Source of the DNA: Oryzias latipes
Taxonomy: Eukaryota; Chordata; Actinopteri; Beloniformes; Adrianichthyidae
Reading direction: 5' to 3'
DNA length: 64,000 bases
Assembly (NCBI RefSeq): GCF_002234675.1
Contig: NC_019866.2
Location: 14,537,261 to 14,601,260, forward strand
Every line of letters begins with the position of its first letter. Position 1 is the stretch's first letter. The position numbers and the translations under genes were made by a program. Shown here in pieces: positions 12,801-21,526 of the stretch. The notes beneath the pieces were generated by a model. It was not told the DNA's origin. It was given only the letters and a program-made list of their open reading frames with translations, and searched no databases.

Positions 12801-14450
12801 TGCCTTCTGGCCAGCGCTGTCTTGGTGGCTGAGGCTTCCTCTGCTGCCTCCACTTTTACTGCCGCCTGCTCTTGATTCACTCCCTCTGCTGCTGAGGTTG
12901 CTGCTCTTTCCACAGCTCACACCAGTTTTACAGGCATTGCTGCCGGACCGCTTGCCTCCATCCCATGAAGGTGTTGGTGCTGCAAAATCCTTGGATCATG
13001 AAAAAGAAACGCAGACTGAATGTTTCAGTGAACACATGACTGAATATTTAACATTTTCTTCGGATTTGTGGAGTGACAGTGATCAAATGTCTGACCATGT
13101 GCTCACCCCTGACCCAATGCAGGCTGTTCAATCCCATCACCTCAGGAGAGAGCCTTTTAATCCTGACAAGAACTCTTAATTTGCTTAAGTGCCATCTGAC
13201 CAACACCATGACCACACACACACATACAATTTACACTTAATCACACTTGAGCATCAGAGAACCATTAGATGCAGGCAGTCTATTCTGGTCGCAGCAGATG
13301 CAACGTTAACAAACTGCAGAGGCAATAATTCTGAAGCTGGACCTCATGACAGAGAAATCAATTGTGTGGAGTCCAAGCAGTCCTGACTTAGCAAGTTGTG
13401 CAGATTGTAAATGCATCTTAAACCATAATCGTTCACATTAATCAAGCTAAATGCATGCACATTTTACCAGAAACACCTGCCAAAACAGACAGATAAGACT
13501 CAACACAATTTTAAAAACTCTAGTTCTGTCTTGGTGCATGTTTTGGATCAATGGTGCTAAAAAGAAGGCTGTTCGAAAACTAAAATAGCCTCTTTTTTAA
13601 ACACTTAGTTTCATTGAATATATAGAATTTTTGATGTTAAGAAATGCATTACAAACTAAAAGCAGCTTTAAAAGGGTGCTGATCTTGATTGCTATAAGAT
13701 TGTGGAATTCTCATTTTTAAATCATTCTTACAAGATAATGCATTCAGTACAATTCCTGTGGAAAATGAGCAACATCATGGGTTGAAATTAAATGAGGGAA
13801 TATATTTTTATGACTTTTGCTGCCATAAAAGAATATCATTTGGAATATTTTTAAAGTAAAACGCTGTCATTGCATCTGTGTTTAACAAATTCCACACTTA
13901 GATATTTCTAGCACAACACTAATGAAATGATTGAATTTCTATTCATTACTTACCCTTCCCTTGTGGTTTGACTGCGGTTTGTTGGTCTTTGTGGTTACCA
14001 GTGTCTCATGCCACTTGCTTCATAAAACAGCAAACACATTTTTTTGTGTTCAGTACAGCATAGACAACAGTTCTTTCACGATGCAATTGTCTTTAAAGCT
14101 TAAATTCAACATTTAAAATCCCTTATGATGTTTCTTTTTCAAAGCCAGAGGACTGAGAATAAAAAAAAAACTGAAAATAGAGCAGAGCATTGATTTATAG
14201 GTAAAAATGTAAAACTTTTGCTAAGATGGGCTCTTTACTCACAAGATGAAATCATCCATAATAAATGGTATAAATGGTTGGTAAATGCAAGTTCTAATTC
14301 TCTAACCAGAAATACTAGGACTGTGCTGGAATATGAAAGTTTACATTTACGCAATAATAGAAATTTATTTTCTAATCAGATTAACTGATTTGACACTACA
14401 ACACATCTAGTAAATAAGTGAAAGTTGGCTTACCTGTGTTTTTTAGACAT
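3831..14450 (-). CDS. mprip: Myosin phosphatase Rho-interacting protein (MPRIP), long-exon form with a truncated PH region
   Basis: MPRIP links RhoA, myosin phosphatase and F-actin on stress fibres. My model has 18 coding exons, all phase-consistent, 1649 aa: 14450-14434, 14017-13954, 12989-12656, 12524-12422, 12324-12243, 11289-11180, 11043-10904, 10671-10433, 10313-10203, 9440-6549, 6374-6227, 6116-6011, 5670-5514, 5424-5347, 5083-4997, 4715-4583, 4476-4385, 3887-3831. The C-terminus is diagnostic: GFTAMEEMHRKLIKDLQ, EETAAT, ELEVLSAQ..KCLEN, SSNPAVPKR and RSKSLKEGLSIHERKKLFES all align with remembered human MPRIP. Exon 6 encodes the end of PH domain 2 (DGVYTLCAMTSGMKRNWVQA). The first half of that PH domain, and PH1, are not found; Ser/Gly/Lys-rich exons precede it instead. 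The first two exons are the least certain. The large coiled-coil exon 9440-6549 is described separately. The gene diverges from natd1. Confidence 0.85.
6549..9440 (-). other. mprip: Giant 2,892-nt coiled-coil exon of mprip
   Basis: One exon of exactly 964 codons with phase-0 borders on both sides (acceptor ...ttttatag, donor CAG|GTACAA). It encodes residues about 401-1364 of the model. The product is mostly Q/E/R/L-rich coiled coil, interrupted by a serine/basic segment beginning RSRSLDASHQYIATAEDD. The exon lies between VQQMNRNLLDELQ..FSLQ upstream and ASCNQGFTAMEEMHR downstream. In remembered short human MPRIP the matching segments, ending VLQ and starting ATCERGFAAMEE, are adjacent. Skipping this exon would therefore leave the frame intact and restore the short form. 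I infer a cassette exon; I cannot see transcripts. Confidence 0.8.
11346..11925 (+). repeat. Copy A of the ~570-bp non-autonomous DNA transposon family
   Basis: It shares the ordered blocks of the family: a GATCATCTTTTGATCTAT head, TTTCTGCAG..AGTTCATTAGAAATTTGC, GGCGGGACTGTT, GTACAGTTTTAAGCCAGATG, TACAAGTGGATGCAT, CTCCTGATTCA..TTGAATAAA and ACATGATTTTCATTGGAG. It sits in the mprip intron just upstream of the half-PH exon. Confidence 0.75.
12062..12092. repeat. (AC)n microsatellite
   Basis: A short CA dinucleotide run inside an mprip intron. No gene is affected. Confidence 0.85.
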
Positions 14451-15948
14451 CTTTTCAGACACCGAATTAAAACAAACCTCTGTAAATGACAACAATAATA
14501 AATAAGAAGAAGAACTTGGTATTAAACTACCCTTCCAGCGAAAACTAAAAAACGAATAAGACAAAAACAAAGGGAAGAAGTCTCACATCATTGCAGACGG
14601 CAAAACCTGAAGAAGCAGAGAGCTACCTTCACAAAACCCCACAAAGATTTGACAAACCTCATTAGAGTTTTGTTGGATTAGACCAACAGATTAAAAGGAT
14701 TTGCACACAAAACATTAGTGAACTTGACGCACCGACTTAGAGTTCAATACGTGGAGATGTCTGTGTTTATGCAGGGACAGAAAAGGGATTTTACCCCGAA
14801 AAAGATCCCGAGAGTAGTGACGAAGAGAAGACATTGCAATCGTGGCTATGAAAGGTAATCTGGCCTAATTTGAGCTATTGTAATCCATTTCTTTGTGCTT
14901 AAATAAAGATAATCTAAAGCCATGTTCATAAAACCCTTATTTCAAGATTGTTTTTAAATGATGCAAACATGATACAACAGCCTAAACAAAACAAATTGTA
15001 TAATTTTTTTTAATTAAAATATATACTAAAACAAACGGAAATAAAGGAAAGTCTTGAAAAATATACATAAATACAAAATGTTGTAAAAATGCCATGATAA
15101 CATTTCTCAAAATTTATAAAAGAAAAGGAAAAAGGGATGTTCTTCACTATCATTTTGAAAAACATTACAAGAAACTTTTGAATTCTGGTTAGATAATTTA
15201 ATTGCATTCCTTTTACATTAAAAAAATATTACTGTGATTTATTCAATGTAAAAATAACCCTATATGTCCTTTTATTGAATTTCAAGTTATTATATTAATG
15301 TTGTGAAACTGATATTAAACAATTTTACGTAACCTTGTGACACGTAAACAAACTACACAAGAACAACTAACAATACAAAAACTGCAAAAACATTATTTTT
15401 AAATCCAATTAATATGATTTCATTGCATCATAATCATTTAAAAAAATTAAATAATTAGTCATTAATGAAACATTTTTTCAGCTTACAATATTTGAATTGG
15501 CCAGACCAAATTTTACAGAGAGGAAAAAGAATTAAACCTGCGAAACAAATAATAAAGTAGAATATTACTCACAGAAATAGAAAAAGAAACCTAGATAAAG
15601 TGGACGTCGGGATATCACATCCTCCAATTAAAACAATAAAGGTGACACATATACAAACTTTTGCATTAATTTCACTTTAAAAATCGTCGATTTTTATGTT
15701 GTTTGTCAGAAGTAGAAGATTGTGTTATTTTACGAAAAAAAATGGTTTAAGAAAAATAGATTTCGTATTTTTATTTATATGTTTCTATTTATTATAAGTA
15801 TTTTTAACTATATAGATTTGTGTAGTTTTTATTGTGATTTTTAACTACTGTAATTCTTTAACCAGAAAACATTTATTTTCGTACCTTAATTTCTCATCTC
15901 TGACGTACATCGAGCTGATTGGCTAGTCCCCACGTGACCTCACAGCTG
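14451..15948. other. Divergent intergenic region between mprip and natd1
   Basis: About 1.5 kb of mostly AT-rich DNA between the mprip start (minus) and natd1 (plus). It should contain both 5' ends. I see no protein-like frame. Upstream mprip exons could lie here, but none could be linked by phase. Confidence 0.5.
15912..15945 (+). promoter_or_regulatory. Probable natd1 promoter motifs
   Basis: Just upstream of natd1 lie an inverted CCAAT box (GATTGGCT) and an E-box of the USF/MITF type (CACGTGAC), with a CRE-like TGACGTA slightly further up. The spacing of 100-150 bases from the start codons fits a TATA-less promoter. The assignment rests on motif reading only. Confidence 0.4.
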
Positions 15949-16048
15949 ATTGTGTTGGATGAAGTGTTTTGCTTCAGTACGTTCATCGTCGTCTCATGTA
16001 GCCATTTCTGGTTATCAGCACCGTAGAGTAGCTGTAATACCCCCAATA

Positions 16049-17854
16049 ATGGCTCAAGCGCATGCCTTTGACACCAGCGGCTCTCAAATCCAGGTGGAGC
16101 ACGATAAAAAGCGCCGGCAGTTTGTCATTAGGCTCAATGGTAAGTTCCGAATGTAAACATTAGCACGCTCGCGCTAGCGCGAGGTTGGCTTGAAGGTTAG
16201 CTTTGTCTGCTTGCTAACATTTTTACCTTGTGGGGAACTCCAGCTGCCATTTCTGCCACAGCTGCGCTGCGTTGTTCGGCACCACATAGTCGCTGTTACT
16301 CCTTTTATTTTTCTATCAGAAATGTAGTTCATAAACCATGAATGTCTAGGCGGTTTTTCCCTCTCTTTGAGGGGAAAAAAACTTTAGTCGCTTCATTCAA
16401 CAGATGCTTACTTTTTGCTCCAATCTTAAAAGAAAAGCTGTTTCTTTTCCCACCTATTACATTTCTAAGTGTTTTAGCAATATTACTTTGCTGGTTTATA
16501 TGCATGGTGGGCTGTAATTTAAAATAATTTATGTTTTTACCATTTACAAATACTGCCTTAAATATTTGCTTTTTTTTCAACTTTAATATGTTTTTTTTTT
16601 AATTTATTCAGTTTTTATAGCAAACTCAATTACATAAAGATCTCATCAGTTTCTCCAAGTCAATTGTGAAAAGTGTATTTATATATTGAATGCCTTATTT
16701 CACTGAACAGTAATACATTCTATTTTTTTCACATCTTTATTGACTAAAGTTTTAATTTATCGTAAACTTTCAAACTACATCTTTGTACTTGATGTGTGAG
16801 ACACTATAACGTGTAGGACCTTTAAAGTCCCACTCTAAGCAACTCTTGATCTATGTCCAAAGCATTCCCCGTGCTTTTTTTAACCATGACTGTGCCACTT
16901 TAAGCAAAAAAATAATAGTAAATAAAATTAAAAAAAAAAATCAGTATTGGGTTTTTTTTGGGGGGGGGACATATTTTCTGCAGAACGACAGTAGTTCATT
17001 AGCATTTTGCCTCCGAGTTGTGGGCGGAACTGTTGGTGCGAGTAAGTACAACGCTCTCCCAGTAGCCTACAGCCCCGGCCTAACATTTGCGGTGCAACAA
17101 AAATGGCAAGAAAATGAGGAACTATCCAGCTGTAAAGTTTAGAGCTAGATGCCAGTTCAGACAAGAGAGATGCAGACATCAACGGATTTAGTCATATACA
17201 AGTGGATGCATCAGAATGGAGCCGAACAGGGAGCTTGTCGCTTGCCGTAGTAGCTTTTACGTCACACCCACAAGCTTTTTCAAACTGGATTTGCTCCTGA
17301 TTCCTAACAATTTGAATAAAGAAATAGTCAGAAATGCAACATGTTAAAAACACACGGAGTGTGTCTTTAAAAGGGTCTTTATGACTAGTGTAATGTTGTT
17401 CTACCGGCTTTTTGTGTTATGTGTGTCTCTTCGCTTTATAAGGTCAAAGGGTCAAATTTTTCTGGGTGGACCAGAACTTAGCAAACACAAGAAAGGCTCA
17501 GCTTTTGTCTCATTCCTCAGGATCCCATGATCGTGCAGTTCTTCTGTACGAGTATGTCGGGAAGAAAACGGTGGATTTGCAGCACACAGAAGTTCCAGAT
17601 GCATACCGAGGGAGAGGCATTGCCAAACATCTAGCCAAGGTAGAATAGATGAATGAATTCTTGAGTCATTCTGAACGACAAAGTCCTTTTTGGTTGATAA
17701 TTTGGCAGTTCACTAACTGTGCTTTGTGTAACGGCAGGCAGCCATGGATTTTGTAGTGGAAGAGGACCTGAAGGCTCACCTGACCTGCTGGTACATTCAG
17801 AAGTATGTCAAAGAAAACCCTCAGCCTCAGTACTTTGAACACATCTATCAATGA
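16049..17854 (+). CDS. natd1: N-acetyltransferase domain-containing protein 1
   Basis: Three exons: 16049-16139, 17521-17639 and 17738-17854, giving 108 aa (human is about 113). It belongs to the small YidJ-like branch of the GNAT fold. The acetyl-CoA loop is visible as RGRGIA at residues 60-65 within [30 protein letters not shown] near the C-terminus is also characteristic. Its substrate is not known. I used the acceptor at 17521 because it gives [15 protein letters not shown], as in other vertebrates. An acceptor-like AG at 17442 would add 26 residues in frame and is probably not used. The ATG at 16049 has A at -3 and G at +4. An in-frame ATG at 15959 would add 30 residues (see findings). 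Copy B of the transposon family lies in intron 1. Confidence 0.93.
16821..17371 (+). repeat. Copy B of the ~570-bp transposon family
   Basis: It begins TTTAAAGTCCCACTCTAAGC, keeps all internal blocks (GGGCGGAACTGTTGG, CAAGTGGATGCATCAGAATGG, CTCCTGATTCCTAACAATTT) and ends in a shortened tail. It lies in natd1 intron 1. Confidence 0.8.
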
Positions 17855-18485
17855 CCCAACACAGCCCTGAAGAAGGGATCGAGACAGAGACTCGTGGGAG
17901 GGAGAAATACTGTGACGGCATGCCTTGCAGCCGCTGGACAAAATTCCACACACCGCCTCCCAAGTGTTGTTGAACATGTCATTGAGGGAATCCAGAGACA
18001 AAACCATCTCTATGATCTCACGCTGCCGTGAGGGTTGACCGTCCTGTCAAAGGGCCATTGACATCCATCACAAAGGGAGGGGGACTGGAGTAAAGGAGAA
18101 GCTCCGTTCGGTCTTGTTGTTGCGGAGCGACTGAAGGGTGGTGCCTGAATCTTCCAGAGTTTACCCTCAAAGCTGACTTGAAACAAGTGCAGATTTAAAT
18201 CAGATCTGATAGGACTTGTTTTTTTTTTATGTCTTTCCTTGGAAATACATGCATTTCTTATCCTTGTTTGATATGGGTATAATGGCAACAATGGGTGCTC
18301 CACTTAAATTTAGATTTTGTAGACTTTCAAATTTGCCCCCTGTGTGTTATATCTCATTTTTGCCTCCTGATGTAAGTTTTGTTTTTTTTGTGCTAAAGTC
18401 TTCAAATTAATCATGAAACTGCAGCCATTTAATTTTTTTTTTCTTTTGTCATCTTTCACCTACATTTGGCGAGTCACATTTTATT

Positions 18486-18491
18486 AATAAA
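18486..18491 (+). terminator. Likely natd1 polyadenylation signal
   Basis: AATAAA about 630 bases beyond the natd1 stop. A second AATAAA at 19222-19227 could serve a longer transcript. Confidence 0.45.
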
Positions 18492-18949
18492 TACAATTTT
18501 AAAGTGGAAGAAAATGTTCAAAGCCTAATTTGGTAATTATTTTCCACTGTAAAAGACACATATGGTGTTTTATTGGAGTTTTAAATTAATGATTTCATTG
18601 ACAAAGGTGCAGGGATTTGTAAACTATTGATGTCCTGTCAATTTCTCTGTTTATTGCTCATCCTGGCATTTCAACGTTTGCCGTCTCTAACCAAAAACAC
18701 ACTCTTGAACTGAGGGCATTTCCATTATGTGCTGTGATGATTATTACTTTTTCCTTCCAGTGACATTTCATTTGCAATCTGCAACCGAACTGGTGGTTCA
18801 TATGCCACTGACATTAAAATGAGTTCAACATTTGACAAATAGGATTATTGAGGTGAAAGTATTTTTTTTCTTGTAGATATTTTGCTGTTAACAATCTTGT
18901 ATGTTTAGTTAAAAAAAAAAGTCAAAAACCTCAGGCCACTCAACACGCC

Positions 18950-19055
18950 TTGGCATGCAAGATTAAACTGTCTGCTGTGATGGCCAGCCGCAATAAGAAG
19001 TCCCTTTGGAAACATTTTGAGCAAGCGCCTAATGCCCAAGACACTGTCAGGTTTT
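18950..19055 (+). other. Isolated BED-finger-like coding fragment
   Basis: One frame reads MASRNKKSLWKHFEQAPNAQ then DTVR before a GT-containing T run. The W..HF spacing resembles the start of a BED zinc finger of ZBED or hAT transposase type. The Cys and His half is not present downstream, so this is a relic or an orphan exon. The call rests on about 30 residues. Confidence 0.25.
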
Positions 19056-19450
19056 TTTTTTTTCAAGTGGAGTTTTTGTGCTTATTTTATTGCTTCATTC
19101 AAAGCAAACCATGCCTGGTGGGAATTTTCAAGCAGGTTATTTTGGATTTGTTAAATATTCACATTCTTGTTACACAGTTTTATACTTGATAGCTTTTCTC
19201 TGTACCTATTTTAAATACATAAATAAAGATAATATTCATCAAATGTTGTGGAAGTGTGATTTTCAAATTAAGCAGGGGTGTATATGTTAATTTTCCTCTT
19301 GAATTAATATTGTTTTATGCTTTTAATGCATGAAAAAAGGTGGCAAATTACAAATTTAATGCAAAATTAATTTTTCTATATACATGTCGCCCATTTACTT
19401 AAAAGTACTATATTTTCACAGTCTGGAAGGAATATAACGCTTCCATATTT

Positions 19451-19701
19451 TTTAAAGTCCCACTCTAATCATTTTTGGATCTATATCAAAAGCATTCTCA
19501 ATGGGATTTTAATAATTGACATTTTTAGCCAAAGTCAAAAAACCTGTGTCGTTTTCTAGGACATAGTTTCTGCAGAGCAGCAGTAGCTCATCAGAAATTT
19601 ACTACTGAGATGTGGGCAGGACAGTTGGCGCAGAGTAAGCCAGCCCCTACCTTTCATTATTCAACTGTTTACATGCTCTCCTGCTGCTTAATTTTTATAT
19701 A
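19451..19701 (+). repeat. Copy C (5' half) of the ~570-bp transposon family
   Basis: It begins TTTAAAGTCCCACTCTAATC and runs to GTTTACATGCTCTC, where it is interrupted by the Tc1 element at 19702. The 3' half is not recognisable beyond the Tc1 relic. Confidence 0.75.
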
Positions 19702-20630
19702 CAGTGGGGCAAAAAAGTATTTAGTCAGCCACCAATGTGAGAGAGGCCAGTAGTTTTTATCATAGGTATACCTCAACTACGAGACAAAATGAGGAAAAAA
19801 TCCAGAAAATGACATTGAGCAATATTTAAAGAACTTGTTTGCTAATTATGGTGGAAAATAAGTTTTTGGTCACCTACAAACAAGTACGATTTCAGGCTCT
19901 CACAGACCTGTAACTTCTAACTAAGGAAGAGGATCCTTTGTCCTCCACTCATTACCTGTATTAATTTCACCAGTTTGAACTGGTTATCTATATAAAAGAC
20001 TCTGTCCTCAAACAGAAACATTTCAAACTCCACTATGTCCAAGACCAAAGAGCTGTCTGAGGACACCAGAAACCATATTGTTGACCTGCACCAGGCTGGG
20101 AAGACTGAATTTGCAATAGGTAAGCAGCTGGTGTGAAGAAATCAACTGTGGGAGCAATTATTAGAAAATGAAAGACATGAAAGACCACTGACAATCTCCC
20201 TCTATCTGTGGCTTCCCGCAAGATCTCACACCGTGGGATCAAAATGATCACAAAAATGGTGAACTTAAATCCCAGAACCACACAGGGGGACCTAGTGAAT
20301 GACCTGCAGAGAGCTGGGACCAAAGTTTCAAAGGCTACCATCATAGAAGTGTCCCCCTGCTAAAGCCAGTACATGTGCAGGTCCGTCTAGAGTTAGCTAG
20401 AGAGCATTTGGATGATCCAGAAAAGGATTGGGAGAATGTCTTATGGTCAGATGAAACCAAAATAGAACTTTTTGGTAAGAACTCTACTCATTGTGTTTGG
20501 AGGAGAAAGAATGCTGAGTTGCATCCAAAGAACACCATGGCTACTGTAAAGCATGGGGGTGGAAACATCATGCTTTGGGGCTGTTTTTCAGCAAAGGGAC
20601 CAGGATGACTGATCCATGTAAAAGAAAGAT
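19702..20630 (+). mobile_element. Tc1/mariner transposon, 3'-truncated
   Basis: It starts at a TA with CAGTGGGGCAAAAAAGTATT, the same end as the copy at 39948-41332. Transposase relics are readable on the plus strand: the helix-turn-helix region near 20040-20350 and the catalytic segment near 20375-20600 with WSDETKIELFGKN and [16 protein letters not shown]. Similarity to the other copy stops near 20630 and no right inverted repeat is seen. The frame is broken, so it is a dead copy. Confidence 0.85.
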
Positions 20631-20949
20631 GGAGCGGTTCTCCCACAAACATATTTTTATGCAACACATCTTCCAACATCATAATGTTTGCACCCATATA
20701 TTGTCATATTGTAGATACATGGCAGCAAATGTGAATATGTATTCCAAAGGGTTGTTTTTTTCCTGTGATACACTTTATGATCAAAATAACAAATTATACA
20801 GTTTTATATAGTTTACAACACAAATCTGTGGTTTTTAGCTTGCAAATACTGTTTGAGTTGAAAACCTTTATGCGTTAAGTAGGCTGACTTGTAATTTATA
20901 GGACAGAGAACGTGTAAATCTTAAGCAATTGTAAATGTCTCGAGAACGT

Positions 20950-21132
20950 TTCACACACGCAATATTTACAAAAGAAATATTCCTGGTTTTGTGTGTGTTC
21001 AGAAGTGACGCATGCGTTATCCACCAGGCTGTAACGTTACTGTTCCTGGCACAGCGTCGATATTATCCAGAGGGCGTCAGGTTACAGCAGAGGCAGCTCG
21101 CATCGCCGCACCAACGGACAGAGGTACAATAT
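20950..21132 (+). ncRNA. Possible non-coding first exon upstream of tmem11
   Basis: A GC- and CpG-richer island in AT-rich DNA. It reads through GCATGCGTTATCCACC and CATCGCCGCACCAACGG to a strong donor, ATGG|GTAAGTC, near 21132. No known protein is encoded. It may be an alternative 5' exon of tmem11 or of an unannotated transcript. Confidence 0.25.
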
Positions 21133-21402
21133 GGGTAAGTCTGCAAAAATAGGAAAGCTAGACGGTGTAGAAATAAATAATATGATAAAGGAAATATCAT
21201 AAACCTGCTTGCATCATCTTATATACATTTTACATTAAAATACGATCACGTTTTTATTTTTAACGGTTTTACAAATAAAGCAAACGTACCTTTAATATAT
21301 ATATATTTTTTAAGAAATAAATAAACTTGTAAAATGTGGTCTGACCTCCCGAATTTCAGTGTGCTATTACAAAATATACACAGTATAGACGCATTTAATG
21401 AA

Positions 21403-21422
21403 GCATCACGGGAGATGTAGTC
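21403..21422 (-). promoter_or_regulatory. ZNF143/STAF-like element of the tmem11 promoter
   Basis: On the minus strand it reads GGACTACATCTCCCGTGATG, close to the ZNF143/THAP11 consensus ACTACAACTCCCAGMATGC as I know it. It lies about 105 bases upstream of the tmem11 start codon. Confidence 0.5.
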
Positions 21423-21526
21423 CAATTAGACTAGTCTGTCATTAACTCGGAACTACTTACAAACAGCAATATCCAGAATGCTGTTCGCTTTCATACGTCA
21501 AAGGAAATCACAGTTGCATCCCCAAC

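Noticed and set aside
12631-13179. A 182-codon plus-strand open frame
   Set aside because: It is antisense to the Ser/Gly/Lys-rich mprip exon. Its Leu/Pro runs mirror AGC and GGN codons on the other strand, and it lacks splice or family support.
17443-17520. natd1 exon 2 beginning at the earlier acceptor, adding [15 protein letters not shown] and more
   Set aside because: It is in frame, but vertebrate NATD1 goes directly from RLNG to .[10 protein letters not shown], and the acceptor at 17520 has a better pyrimidine tract.
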